Of a DNA stretch of 64,000 bases, positions 25,335-34,184 are shown one piece after another (the first letter of the stretch is position 1; the number at the start of each line of letters is the position of its first letter). The translations under genes and the position numbers were made by a program. This DNA comes from Collimonas fungivorans (GTDB lineage Bacteria; Pseudomonadota; Gammaproteobacteria; Burkholderiales; Burkholderiaceae_D): contig NZ_CP013232.1 in NCBI RefSeq assembly GCF_001584145.1, positions 4,464,001 through 4,528,000 on the forward strand, in the 5' to 3' direction. The notes under the pieces were generated by a model. It was not told the origin of the DNA, ran no database searches, and saw only the letters and a program-made list of their open reading frames with translations.

Positions 25335-26114
25335 TTAGAGACCGTGCACAGCCCGCCAGCCCAAGCCTTCGACGGTGCCGGCCTTCGGCTTGTACTCGCA
25401 GCCGATCCAGCCGTCGTAACCGATCTCTTCCAGGAACTTGAACAGATAGCGGTAATTGATTTCGCCGGTGCCCGGCTCGAACCGGCCCGGATTGTCCGCC
25501 AGCTGCACATGCTTGATCTGCGCCAGGTTGGCCTTGATGGTATTGGCCAGCTCGCCTTCCATTCTTTGCATGTGATAAATGTCGTACTGCACGAACAGGT
25601 TGCTAGAGCCGGTCGCCTTGATCAGGTCCAGCGCCTGTTTGGTCCCGGTCAGGAAAAAGCCGGGAATATCAAAGCTGTTGATCGGCTCGATCAGCAAACG
25701 GATGCCGGCAGACTGCAGTTTGTCGGCTGCAAATTTCAGGTTGCTGACCACGGTCGCCTGCGCCAGTTCGCTGCTGACGCCGACCGGCACGATGCCGACC
25801 AGGCAGTTCAGCTGCTTGACATTCAATACCTTGGCGTAGCGGATGGCATCGTCGACGCCTTGCTGGAATTCGCTGACGCGGTCCGGGTGGCAGGCGATGC
25901 CGCGTTCGCCGGCTTCCCAGTTGCCCGCCGGCAGGTTGTGCAGCACCAGTTCAAGGCCGTTGGTGGCCAGCTTGTCGGCGATCTGCTCGGCCCGGAACGC
26001 ATACGGGAACAGGAATTCCACTCCCTTGAATCCAGCCTTGGCGGCGGCATCGAAGCGCTCCAGGAACGGCAGCTCGGTGAACAGCATGGTCAGGTTGGCG
26101 GCTAGTTTTGTCAT
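25335..26114 (-). CDS. hyi: Hydroxypyruvate isomerase
   Basis: A 259-residue TIM-barrel (AP-endonuclease-2-like) enzyme interconverting hydroxypyruvate and tartronate semialdehyde. It shows [49 protein letters not shown], the metal-ligand block LLIEPINSFDIPGFFL, QYDIYHMQRMEGEL and GCEYKPKAGTVEGLGW. It sits 18 bases after gcl and 49 before glxR in one operon. A paralogue, the 2-oxo-tetronate isomerase at 58008, shares these blocks but lies in the acid-sugar operon. Confidence 0.93.
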   Translation of the reverse strand: MTKLAANLTMLFTELPFLERFDAAAKAGFKGVEFLFPYAFRAEQIADKLATNGLELVLHNLPAGNWEAGERGIACHPDRVSEFQQGVDDAIRYAKVLNVKQLNCLVGIVPVGVSSELAQATVVSNLKFAADKLQSAGIRLLIEPINSFDIPGFFLTGTKQALDLIKATGSSNLFVQYDIYHMQRMEGELANTIKANLAQIKHVQLADNPGRFEPGTGEINYRYLFKFLEEIGYDGWIGCEYKPKAGTVEGLGWRAVHGL

Positions 26115-26132
26115 GTCGTTTCTCCTGAAAGG

Positions 26133-27908
26133 TCAGTCCAGCAAGGACACGGAAGTCGGCGCATGGCTGCGGCTGGTCGCCAGTTCTTCAAACTCGTTGA
26201 TGTTGTCGATCTCGGTGCCCATGGAAACGTTGGTAACGCGTTCCAGGATGATTTCCACCACTACCGGCACACGGAACTCCTTCATCCAGCGCTTGGCCTG
26301 GGCGAATGCATCCTGGATCGCGTTCGGATCGGTGACACGGATCGCCTTGCAGCCCAGTCCTTCCACCACCGCGACATGGTCGACGCCGTAACCGTTGAGT
26401 TCCGGCGCGTTGATGTTTTCAAACGCCAGCTGTACGCAATAGTCCATCTCGAAACCGCGCTGCGCCTGGCGAATCAGGCCAAGGTAAGAGTTGTTCACCA
26501 CCACGTGCAGGTAAGGCAGGTTGAACTGGGCGCCTACCGCCAGTTCCTCGATCATGAACTGGAAATCGTAGTCGCCGGAAATCGCCACCACGTCGCGTTT
26601 AGGATCGGCGACGCAGACGCCGAGCGCTGCCGAAATGGTCCAGCCCAGGGGGCCAGCCTGGCCGCAGTTGATCCAGTGGCGGGCGTGATACACATGCAGG
26701 AACTGCGCGGCGGCGATCTGCGACAAGCCGATGGTGCTGACGTAGCAGGTATCGCGACCGAAGGCGCGGTTCATTTCTTCGTAGACGCGCTGCGGCTTGA
26801 CCGGCACGTTGTCGAAATGGGTGCGGCGCTGCAGGGTGCGCTTGCGCTCCTGGCACTCGCCCAGCCAGGCTGAACGGTCAGGCAACTTGCCCGCTGCTTT
26901 CAATTCTTTGGCGACTTCGACGAACAGGGTCAGCGCCGCTTTCGCATCCGACACGATGCCGTAGTCCGGGCCGAACACGCGGCCGATCTGGGTCGGTTCG
27001 ATATCGACGTGGACGAACTTGCGGCCCTTGGTGAATACCTCGATCGACCCGGTATGGCGGTTGGCCCAGCGGTTGCCGATGCCGAGCACGAAATCAGATG
27101 CCAGCATGGTGGCGTTGCCGTAGCGGTGGCTGGTCTGCAAACCGACCATGCCCGCCATTTGCGGATGGTCGTCAGGGATCGCGCCCCAGGCCATCAGGGT
27201 CGGGATCACCGGCACGCCGGTCAGCTCGGCGAATTCAACCGCGAGGTCGGCGGCATCGGCATTGATCACGCCGCCGCCGATGGTCAGCAGCGGCCGCTCG
27301 GCTTCGTTCAGCATGGTCAGGGCTTTTTCGATCTGCGCCCGCGATGCCTTCGGCTTGTATACCGGTAAAGGTTCGTAGGTGTCGGGATCGAATTCGATTT
27401 CCGCCATCTGCACGTCGAACGGCATGTCGATCAGGACCGGACCTGGGCGGCCGGAACGCATGATGTGGAAAGCCTGCTGGAATACGCGCGGCAGCAAAGC
27501 CGGTTCGCGTACGGTGACCGCCCATTTGGTGACCGGCTTGGCGATCGATTCGATGTCGACTGCCTGGAAATCTTCCTTGTACAGGCGCGCGCGCGGCGCC
27601 TGGCCGGTGATGCACAGGATCGGGATCGAATCGGCCTGGGCCGAATACAAGCCGGTGATCATGTCGGTGCCGGCCGGGCCGGAAGTGCCGATACAAACGC
27701 CGATATTGCCTGGATTGGCGCGGGTGTAGCCCTCCGCCATATGGGAGGCGCCTTCAACGTGGCGCGCCAGCGTGTGCTGGATGCCGCCGTGCCGTTTCAT
27801 CGCAGAGTAGAACGGATTGATTGCCGCGCCCGGCACGCCAAAGGCTTGCGAACAGCCCTCTTTCGCCAATACGTGCATTACTGCGTCCACTGCCTTCATC
27901 TTTGCCAT
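26133..27908 (-). CDS. gcl: Glyoxylate carboligase
   Basis: A 591-residue thiamine-diphosphate enzyme that joins two glyoxylates to tartronate semialdehyde and CO2. The N-terminal [17 protein letters not shown] has Val at position 51, the hallmark replacement of the usual catalytic Glu in Gcl. The ThDP/Mg motif is [46 protein letters not shown] and the C-terminal EFEELA region are also typical. It is the first gene of a leftward operon and is divergent from a LysR gene. Its substrate is the end product of ureidoglycolate breakdown, so it ties the purine genes to central metabolism. Confidence 0.95.
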   Translation of the reverse strand: MAKMKAVDAVMHVLAKEGCSQAFGVPGAAINPFYSAMKRHGGIQHTLARHVEGASHMAEGYTRANPGNIGVCIGTSGPAGTDMITGLYSAQADSIPILCITGQAPRARLYKEDFQAVDIESIAKPVTKWAVTVREPALLPRVFQQAFHIMRSGRPGPVLIDMPFDVQMAEIEFDPDTYEPLPVYKPKASRAQIEKALTMLNEAERPLLTIGGGVINADAADLAVEFAELTGVPVIPTLMAWGAIPDDHPQMAGMVGLQTSHRYGNATMLASDFVLGIGNRWANRHTGSIEVFTKGRKFVHVDIEPTQIGRVFGPDYGIVSDAKAALTLFVEVAKELKAAGKLPDRSAWLGECQERKRTLQRRTHFDNVPVKPQRVYEEMNRAFGRDTCYVSTIGLSQIAAAQFLHVYHARHWINCGQAGPLGWTISAALGVCVADPKRDVVAISGDYDFQFMIEELAVGAQFNLPYLHVVVNNSYLGLIRQAQRGFEMDYCVQLAFENINAPELNGYGVDHVAVVEGLGCKAIRVTDPNAIQDAFAQAKRWMKEFRVPVVVEIILERVTNVSMGTEIDNINEFEELATSRSHAPTSVSLLD

Positions 27909-28054
27909 GTTGCCTCCAAATTGTCTGAATTATTGCCAATGATTCATTGCCACTGCCTGCGGCGTGTCCTTGCCTCCCTTCGCTTTCCGCGCCAGGCATT
28001 GCGGATTGCGGGATGGACTGAAGACTGCCGAGTGGATGAAGTACATGCTATAAC

Positions 28055-28069
28055 CAAACATATTGTTTG
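28055..28069. promoter_or_regulatory. Palindrome between gcl and its LysR gene
   Basis: CAAACA-TAT-TGTTTG is a perfect inverted repeat in an AT-rich stretch between the divergent genes, about 77 bases before the LysR start and 147 before gcl. It has the size of a LysR-type recognition dyad. Confidence 0.6.
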
Positions 28070-28145
28070 ATAAGAACACAAACAATCGCTTTATTCGATA
28101 CATCAAGTATGGAATACTAAGGAAAATACTAAATATGGAAGAGAC

Positions 28146-29054
28146 ATGGACAAACTCAAGCAGATTGAAGCCTTCGTCAGCGTGGTCGAGAAAGGCAGCC
28201 TGGCGAGCGCGGCGCTGGAGCAGAACATCACGCCGGTGATGCTGGGCCGGCGCATCGACGCCCTGGAAAAACGGCTGGGCACCAAGCTGATGCACCGCAC
28301 TACCCGCCACCTGACATTGACCGAACAAGGCACGGTGTTCCTCGACCATTGCCGCAAGCTGCTGACCGAACTGGACATTGCCGAAAAGATCATCTCTGAA
28401 GGCCGCCACAAGGCCACCGGCCACCTGGTGGTGTCGGCGCCGGCGGCGTTCGGCCGCAAGCATGTGGCGCCGCATGCGCCGGCTTTCATCGCCACCAATC
28501 CGGAAGTGCAGATCTCTTTCAACCTGACCGACCGCGTGGTCGACCTGGTGCGCGAAGGCTACGACATCAGCATCCGCATCGGCGGCACCATCGATCCGAA
28601 TTTCGTTGCGGTCAAGCTGGCCAGCAACCGCCGCGTGGTGTGCGGCACGCCGGAATACTTCCACCGCAACGGCATTCCCAAGACATTGGAAGACATCGCC
28701 GACCACAACTGCCTGTCCTTCAATCTGCAAGGCGGCCAGCAGCGCGGCTGGTATTTCCAGCAGGGCGGCAAGCCGGTGATCATCAAGACCGCCGGCAACC
28801 TCGACTGCAACGATGGCGAACTGCTGCACCGCTGGGTCAGCGAAGGCCTGGGACTGGGCTGGCGCTCGACCTGGGAAATCGAATCGCAGCTGGCGTCGGG
28901 CGAACTGCTGACGGTGCTGGACGAGTTTGCACTGCCGCATTACGACATCATGGCGGTCTATCCGCAGCAGCGCCACCTGCCGGCCAAGGTGCGTTTCTTC
29001 ATCGATCGCCTGAAATCGATTTATGCGCAGCCCGACTACTGGAGCAAGGGTTGA
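28146..29054 (+). CDS. LysR-type transcriptional regulator divergent from gcl
   Basis: A 302-residue LTTR. The DNA-binding domain is KLKQIEAFVSVVEKGSLASAALEQNITPVMLGRRIDALEKRLGTKLMHRTTRHLTLTEQG; the effector domain begins near residue 92 (GHLVVSAPAAFGRKHVAPH), in the CrgA/PecT-like group. GGAAGAGAC precedes the ATG. Divergence from gcl-hyi-glxR-ttuD-pyk and the palindrome in between imply control of the glycerate pathway, probably in response to glyoxylate or a related acid (inference). Confidence 0.87.
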   Translation: MDKLKQIEAFVSVVEKGSLASAALEQNITPVMLGRRIDALEKRLGTKLMHRTTRHLTLTEQGTVFLDHCRKLLTELDIAEKIISEGRHKATGHLVVSAPAAFGRKHVAPHAPAFIATNPEVQISFNLTDRVVDLVREGYDISIRIGGTIDPNFVAVKLASNRRVVCGTPEYFHRNGIPKTLEDIADHNCLSFNLQGGQQRGWYFQQGGKPVIIKTAGNLDCNDGELLHRWVSEGLGLGWRSTWEIESQLASGELLTVLDEFALPHYDIMAVYPQQRHLPAKVRFFIDRLKSIYAQPDYWSKG

Positions 29055-29247
29055 AAGCGGGGCTTGAAAGTTCGCGCCGGACAACAAGACAGATTGCTGA
29101 ACTGTAAGTTTCGTAACAATCCCGCCTTGCCCATGGCGAGCCAGTCAACCGAGCCGATCCCTGCACCGTTTTAGTGTGGTGAATCGCACATATGCAAGCC
29201 ATGCGAAGTACTACACTGAATATATCAACCAACATAACGAGGCAGCT

Positions 29248-29790
29248 ATGACAATCCGCAAAACAACTCAACAAGCCATGCTGGCTGCAGCCATCGGCGG
29301 CGCGCTGCTGCTCAGCGGCTGTGCAGCGCCGTATGGTGGACAAGGTTATGGCAACCAGGGTTATAACAACCAAAACTACGGCAACCAGGGCTATGGCAAT
29401 CCGCAACCGCAAACCTATCCAGGTTACCAACAAGGAGGCGGCTACCAGCAAAACCGCGAGGACAACTACGGCGTGGTCGACGCCATCGACGTCGTCAACA
29501 CGCCTAGCCAAGGCATAGGCGGCGCAGTCGTCGGCGGCGTGCTGGGCGGCGTGGTGGGCCATCAGGTCGGCCACGGCACCGGCAATACCCTGGCAACTAT
29601 CGCCGGCGTGGTCGGCGGTGCGGTAGCCGGCAACCAGCTTGAGGCGCGCAACAGTCCCGGCTCCACTTCTTACAATGTGCGCGTGCGCATGAACAACAAC
29701 GGCTACCAGACCATCAGCGTCGGCAATCCGGGCGATTTGCGGGTGGGCGACCGGGTGCGTGTCGAAAACGGCCAGATTTCCCGCTACTGA
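29248..29790 (+). CDS. Glycine-zipper 2TM-domain lipoprotein
   Basis: A 180-residue outer-membrane lipoprotein. The lipobox is LLLSGCA with Cys at about residue 26. It is followed by a Gly/Tyr/Asn/Gln repeat region (YGNQGYNNQNYGNQGYG) and a glycine-zipper hairpin (GGAVVGGVLGGVVGHQVGHGTGNTLATI, VVGGAVAGNQ), as in 17-kDa surface-antigen/SlyB-like proteins. The C-terminus has a short beta domain (GDLRVGDRVRVENGQISRY). The ATG at 29248 is chosen over an upstream in-frame start because it begins the signal peptide and follows an AACGAGG ribosome site. Exact role unknown; probably envelope integrity. Confidence 0.85.
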   Translation: MTIRKTTQQAMLAAAIGGALLLSGCAAPYGGQGYGNQGYNNQNYGNQGYGNPQPQTYPGYQQGGGYQQNREDNYGVVDAIDVVNTPSQGIGGAVVGGVLGGVVGHQVGHGTGNTLATIAGVVGGAVAGNQLEARNSPGSTSYNVRVRMNNNGYQTISVGNPGDLRVGDRVRVENGQISRY

Positions 29791-29909
29791 TAACCCGGCG
29801 CGATATTCCTGAGGCAGCTGGCGGCTGCTGTTCTGCTTTTCCAAGCCATGCGCTTGGCAAGTTGGTTGGCATCCGGCATCCGCCGGCTGCATAAAAACAA
29901 GGAGGCATC

Positions 29910-30212
29910 ATGAACATGCAACTTAAACCGCTGTGGCTGTCGCTCTTTATCGCCGCCAACGCCTTTGCGCTGCACGCCAACGCAGCGGAGGAAAACGTGC
30001 AGTACAGAGACCCGCCGCGCTGGCGGGTCGAGGACCGGACCCCGCAAGCGCGTTTCCAGACCATGAAAAAAGAAAACACCAATGCCTATGCGCAGGCCCT
30101 TAACGATTGCCGTGCAATGCGCGGCCGCGCGGCCGGCGACTGCCGCAAGGACGCCCGCATGAATTTCGACCGCGACATGCAACGCGCGCGAGAGATGACC
30201 AGCCGCAGATAG
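29910..30212 (+). CDS. Small exported protein of unknown function
   Basis: A 100-residue protein with a clear signal peptide (about 1-25, LWLSLFIAANAFALHANA) and a mature part rich in Arg, Asp and Asn (RWRVEDRTPQARF, CRAMRGRAAGDCRKDARMNF). Two cysteines in the mature part (NDCRAM and GDCRKD) could form a disulfide. AACAAGGAGGCATC precedes the ATG, a strong ribosome site. It follows the glycine-zipper lipoprotein by 119 bases and is closed by a perfect palindromic terminator. I do not recognise a named family. Confidence 0.75.
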   Translation: MNMQLKPLWLSLFIAANAFALHANAAEENVQYRDPPRWRVEDRTPQARFQTMKKENTNAYAQALNDCRAMRGRAAGDCRKDARMNFDRDMQRAREMTSRR

Positions 30213-30255
30213 AATTCACCAAGCGCAATCGACGTGGTTGCGTGCACGCAGGAGG

Positions 30256-30292
30256 ACAGGAAGGGCCGCATATGCGGCCCTTCCTGTTTTTA
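30256..30292 (+). terminator. Perfect palindromic terminator
   Basis: A 32-bp perfect palindrome (30256-30287; arms ACAGGAAGGGCCGCAT and ATGCGGCCCTTCCTGT) is followed by TTTT. It ends the small exported-protein transcript and insulates the peptide locus downstream. Confidence 0.9.
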
Positions 30293-30572
30293 GCGTGTAC
30301 CGGCAGCTTTGACCGAGAACTGGATTGCGCCCTCCTCCTCTTGCCACTGCGGGCGATGCCTGATATTTCAATTAAGTAATTGTCAACAATTGTTATTTTT
30401 ATCATTTCTCGATTGCCACTTCAAGAGCAGGCCGTTAATAATGCCGCTGCAATAACTAATTGATTTTTTAGCATCTCGACACGGCCTAAGACTCAATGTT
30501 GTTGCACGTTTGTCTCGCTACGCGGCAAAGGTGCCGCCGCTGGCAGCATTTTCTTAATCTTAAGGAGTGAGT
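30293..30572 (+). promoter_or_regulatory. AT-rich leader region upstream of the microcin-like peptide gene
   Basis: About 280 bases with no gene, bounded on the left by a terminator. It contains the dyad AATTGT-CA-ACAATT at 30378-30391 in an AT-rich stretch, a likely regulator site or promoter area, and a weak hairpin (CGGCA..TGCCG near 30521-30534) before the peptide start. No immunity-like or regulatory ORF is seen. Confidence 0.5.
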
Positions 30573-30731
30573 ATGGCTATTCAGCAGTTGTCCATGAAGG
30601 AAATCGACGAAGTAAGCGGCGGTTGTTTCTGGTTCAGTTATTTCAGAAGCTGGCGTCCGGCCCCGCAAAGAAACTGCGTCCGTCCAACACCACCGACCCC
30701 GCCTAAGCCGCCAGTTCCGGTTGTCCCGTAA
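30573..30731 (+). CDS. Double-glycine leader peptide, class II microcin/bacteriocin-like precursor
   Basis: A 52-codon gene with a strong ribosome site (TAAGGAG, 30561-30567). Residues 1-17, MAIQQLSMKEIDEVSGG, match the double-glycine leader of class II microcins such as colicin V (…LxxxEIxxVSGG). Cleavage after Gly17 gives a 35-residue product starting CFWFSYFRSW, with Cys at core positions 1 and 18, six aromatic residues in the first ten, five Arg/Lys, no Asp/Glu and eleven prolines, ending in a PTPPTPPKPP-type tail. A disulfide between the cysteines would make an 18-residue loop. HlyD, C39-ABC and TolC genes follow directly. No modification or immunity gene is seen. The export class is firm; antibacterial activity is inference. 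Confidence 0.85.
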   Translation: MAIQQLSMKEIDEVSGGCFWFSYFRSWRPAPQRNCVRPTPPTPPKPPVPVVP

Positions 30732-30748
30732 AAAGCAGTCCCTGAAAG

Positions 30749-30774
30749 AACACGGTCCCCCTGCCGTGTTTTTT
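30749..30774 (+). terminator. Intercistronic terminator/attenuator between peptide and exporter genes
   Basis: AACACGG (30749-30755) pairs with CCGTGTT (30764-30770) around an eight-base loop and is followed directly by a T-run, 18 bases after the peptide stop and 16 before the HlyD start. A seven-bp stem suggests partial termination, giving more peptide than exporter mRNA. Confidence 0.7.
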
Positions 30775-30789
30775 CACTATAAGAAGAAT

Positions 30790-32043
30790 ATGAGTTTATT
30801 CCGCGATCAAGCACTTGCCGCACAACAAACCAGGTGGCTAGGCGACATTGTCCTGGTACGTCCGCTTTCCTACTCCATCCTGACCGCTTTTGCCGTGCTG
30901 CTGGCGGCGATGATCTGCGCCTTCCTGGCTTGGGGCAGCTACACCAGGCACAGCACCGTCAGCGGCCAGCTGATCCCGGCCGCCGGCCTGATCAAGGTCT
31001 ATGCGCCGCAGGCCGGCATCGTCATCGAGCAGCATGTCAAGGAAGGCCAGCAAGTGAAGGCCGGCGCAGTGCTGTACGTGCTGTCCAGCGAACGCCAGAG
31101 CAGCACCTTGGGCGCAACCCAGGCGGCGATCAGCAGCCAGGTTGAACAGCGCCAGGCCAGCTTGCGCGATGAAATGCAAAAGACGCGGCAGCTGCAGCAG
31201 GAAGAACGCGCCGGCCTGAACAACAAAATTGCCGCGCTCGGCAATGAGCTGGCCAAACTGGACAACCAGATCGCCGGCCAGCAGGACCGTGTCAAGCTGG
31301 CGCAGGAAGCCATGCAGCGCTACCAGGGCTTGCTGCAGCAAGACTACATCTCGAAAGAACAATTCCAGCAAAAACAGGAAGAGCTGCTCGACCAGAAGAA
31401 CCGCCAGCAAAGCCTGGAGCGCGACCGCATCACTGTCGGCCGCGAATTTTCAGCGCAGCAAACCGAATTGAGCGGCCTGTCCTTGAAGCAGCAGAACCTG
31501 CTGGCGCAGATCGATCGCACCCTCACCAGCACCGGCCAGGAACTGACCGAAAGCGAGGCCAAGCGGCGTATCGTCGTCACCGCGCCTGGAGCCGGCATCG
31601 CCACCGCGGTGATTGCCGATGCCGGCCAGTCGGTCGACGGCAACCGGCCGCTGGTGAGCATCGTGCCGGCCGGGACAGCATTGCACGCCGAGCTGTATGC
31701 GCCTAGCCGCGCCATCGGTTTCGTGCGGCCAGGCGACCAGGTGCTGATCCGCTACCATGCCTATCCCTACCAGAAATTCGGCCACCAGAAAGGCGTGGTG
31801 GCATCGGTGGCAAAGACCGCCTTGCCCAACAATGAATTGAATAACATCGGCACCTCCGCCAGCAGCAACAGCGAACCGATGTACCGCATCGACGTCAAGC
31901 TGGCGTCGCAGCAGGTCATCGCCTACGGCAAGCCGCAGGCGCTGCAGGCCGGCATGCTGCTGGAAGCCGACGTCCGGCAAGAAAAACTCCGTCTCTATGA
32001 ATGGGTGCTGGAACCCCTGTACAGCCTGACCGGCAAACTTTGA
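30790..32043 (+). CDS. HlyD/CvaA-type membrane fusion protein for peptide export
   Basis: A 417-residue periplasmic adaptor of a type I secretion system. One N-terminal TM helix (about 28-50, YSILTAFAVLLAAMICAFLAWG) is followed by the lipoyl half-motif IKVYAPQAGIVIEQHVKEGQQVKAGAVLYVL, a long Gln/Glu-rich coiled coil (about 110-260), the second lipoyl half (VVTAPGAGIATAVIADAGQSV) and a beta-barrel domain. The start at 30790 gives the usual short cytoplasmic N-terminus; an upstream in-frame extension would run through the terminator at 30749. It ends two bases before the ABC gene. It bridges the C39 ABC exporter and the TolC-like channel. Confidence 0.92.
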   Translation: MSLFRDQALAAQQTRWLGDIVLVRPLSYSILTAFAVLLAAMICAFLAWGSYTRHSTVSGQLIPAAGLIKVYAPQAGIVIEQHVKEGQQVKAGAVLYVLSSERQSSTLGATQAAISSQVEQRQASLRDEMQKTRQLQQEERAGLNNKIAALGNELAKLDNQIAGQQDRVKLAQEAMQRYQGLLQQDYISKEQFQQKQEELLDQKNRQQSLERDRITVGREFSAQQTELSGLSLKQQNLLAQIDRTLTSTGQELTESEAKRRIVVTAPGAGIATAVIADAGQSVDGNRPLVSIVPAGTALHAELYAPSRAIGFVRPGDQVLIRYHAYPYQKFGHQKGVVASVAKTALPNNELNNIGTSASSNSEPMYRIDVKLASQQVIAYGKPQALQAGMLLEADVRQEKLRLYEWVLEPLYSLTGKL

Positions 32044-32045
32044 CC

Positions 32046-34184
32046 ATGCTCAACCGACTTTCTTTCGGCCTGGCGCCGACCCTGCCGCTGATGCTGCAAA
32101 CCGAAGCGACGGAATGCGGCCTCGCCTGCCTCGGCATGCTGGCCGGTTATTACGGTTACCGCACCGACCTGGCGTCATTGCGCCGCCGCTTCCCGGTCTC
32201 GCTCAAGGGCTCCACCCTGCGCGACCTGATCGCCATCGCCGGTCAGCTGGAACTGGCGACGCGTCCGCTGAAACTCGATCTCGACGACCTGGCGCAGCTC
32301 AAGCTGCCGTGTATCCTGCACTGGAATTTCAATCACTTCGTGGTGCTGCAAGAGGTTGGTCCGCGTTCGGTGACGATCTGCGATCCAGCCTTCGGCATCC
32401 GCAAGCTGTCGATGGATGAAGCAGCCAAGGCCTTTACCGGCGTGGCGCTTGAATTGTGGCCCAATCCCGGCTTCAAGCCGGCGGAAGAAAAGCAGATAGT
32501 GCGCTTGCGCAGTTTGCTGGGCCGCGTAACCGGCTTGTATCGTTCCTTCTCACAAATATTATTACTCTCGGCAGCGCTGGAAATCTTTGCGGTAGTCAGT
32601 CCGTTTTTCATGCAATGGGTAATTGACAATGTGCTGGTCTCCGCCGACCGCGACTTGCTGACGACGCTGGCCCTGGGTTTCGGCTTGCTGATGCTGATGC
32701 AGCAGGCGGTCACCATTACCCGCAGCTGGGTCCTGATGTACATGAGCACTACGCTCAATGTGCAATGGCGGGCCAATGTATTCACGCACCTGCTGCGGCT
32801 GCCAGTGGCCTATTTCGAAAAGCGCCATCTGGGCGACGTGGTATCGCGCTTCGGCGCCGTCGGCGTCATCCAGCACACGCTGACCACCTCGTTCCTGGAG
32901 GCGATCCTGGACGGCGTGATGACCATCGTCACGCTGGCGCTGATGTTCATCTACAGCCCGCTGCTGGCGTTGGTCGCGATTGCAGCGATGGCTTTGTACG
33001 GCCTGGGGCGCTGGGCCTGGTTTGCGCCCCTGCGGCACGCCACCGAAGAAGAAATCATCCACGCCGCCAAACAGCAGACCCATTTCCTGGAAACCATCCG
33101 CGGCGTCAAGACCATCAAGCTGTTCCAGCGCCAGGACGAGCGCCGCGCCACCTGGCTGAGCCTGCTGGTGGACCAGGTCAATGCCGACCTCCGGACCCAG
33201 AAACTGAGCTTGCTCTACAAGTCGCTCAACGGCGTGCTGTTCGGCATCGAAAACATCCTGATCATCTGGCTCGGCGCCAGGCTGGTCATGGACGGCAATT
33301 TCACGGTAGGCGCCTTGATGGCGTTCAGCGCCTACAAGGGGCAGTTCAACGAACGCGTCAGCTCCCTGATCGACAAGTTCGTCGAAGTCAAGATGCTGCA
33401 ATTGCAAGGTGAACGGCTGGCCGATATCGTGCTTCATCCACCTGAAACGACGCATGGCCGAAATGTGGATGAGCGCGAGGCGGCTCTGATGCCGTCCCTG
33501 GAAGTGCGCGGCTTGCGCTTCCGCTATGCCGAGCAGGAGCCGTACGTGCTGGACGATGTTTCTTTCCGCATCGCCGCCGGCGAATCGGTCGCCATCGTCG
33601 GGCCATCCGGCGGCGGCAAGACAACCTTGATCAATATCCTGCTGGGGATACTGGCGCCGACCCGGGGCGAAGTGCTGATCGGCGGCCACAATGTCAGCCA
33701 GGTCGGGCTGGACACCTTGCGCCAGATGATCGGCACTGTGCTGCAGGACGATGTGCTGTTTGCCGGTTCGCTGGCCGACAACATCAGCTTTTTCGATCCC
33801 CAGGCCGACCGTGCCTGGATCGCCGACTGCGCCCGCATGGCTGCGATCCACCAGGATATCGCAGCCATGCCGATGGGCTACAACACGCTGGTCGGCGACA
33901 TGGGGTCCATCCTCTCGGGCGGCCAGAAGCAACGGGTGCTGCTGGCGCGTGCACTTTACAAGCGGCCGCAGATCCTGTTTCTCGACGAGGCCACCAGCCA
34001 CCTGGATATCGAACGCGAGCAGCTGGTCAATACGGCCATCAAATCCATCAATATCACGCGCGTGATCGTGGCGCATCGCCCCGAAACGATCAGCAGCGCC
34101 GACCGCGCCATCGTGCTGGTCGGCGGCAAGGTAGTCGACGATCTGCTGCAGCAGGCCGAAGCGGAACCGGCGCCGGCACAATGA
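32046..34184 (+). CDS. Bacteriocin-type ABC exporter with C39 leader peptidase
   Basis: A 712-residue peptidase-containing ABC transporter. The N-terminal C39 protease cleaves double-glycine leaders: Cys24 in QTEATECGLACLGML, His97 in HWNFNHFVVL, Asp113 in CDPAFG, with oxyanion Gln18, so the triad is complete. About six TM helices (170-440) follow. The nucleotide domain has Walker A GPSGGGKTTL, Q-loop VLQDDVLF, signature LSGGQKQRV, Walker B ILFLDEATSHLD and H-loop IVAHRPETI. It should cleave and export the peptide encoded at 30573. Its stop overlaps the TolC gene by four bases. Confidence 0.95.
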   Translation: MLNRLSFGLAPTLPLMLQTEATECGLACLGMLAGYYGYRTDLASLRRRFPVSLKGSTLRDLIAIAGQLELATRPLKLDLDDLAQLKLPCILHWNFNHFVVLQEVGPRSVTICDPAFGIRKLSMDEAAKAFTGVALELWPNPGFKPAEEKQIVRLRSLLGRVTGLYRSFSQILLLSAALEIFAVVSPFFMQWVIDNVLVSADRDLLTTLALGFGLLMLMQQAVTITRSWVLMYMSTTLNVQWRANVFTHLLRLPVAYFEKRHLGDVVSRFGAVGVIQHTLTTSFLEAILDGVMTIVTLALMFIYSPLLALVAIAAMALYGLGRWAWFAPLRHATEEEIIHAAKQQTHFLETIRGVKTIKLFQRQDERRATWLSLLVDQVNADLRTQKLSLLYKSLNGVLFGIENILIIWLGARLVMDGNFTVGALMAFSAYKGQFNERVSSLIDKFVEVKMLQLQGERLADIVLHPPETTHGRNVDEREAALMPSLEVRGLRFRYAEQEPYVLDDVSFRIAAGESVAIVGPSGGGKTTLINILLGILAPTRGEVLIGGHNVSQVGLDTLRQMIGTVLQDDVLFAGSLADNISFFDPQADRAWIADCARMAAIHQDIAAMPMGYNTLVGDMGSILSGGQKQRVLLARALYKRPQILFLDEATSHLDIEREQLVNTAIKSINITRVIVAHRPETISSADRAIVLVGGKVVDDLLQQAEAEPAPAQ

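Noticed and set aside
30486..30668. 60-codon antisense frame over the microcin-like gene as possible immunity or antisense gene
   Set aside because: No ribosome site, hydrophilic, not membrane-like; the + strand peptide explains the sequence.
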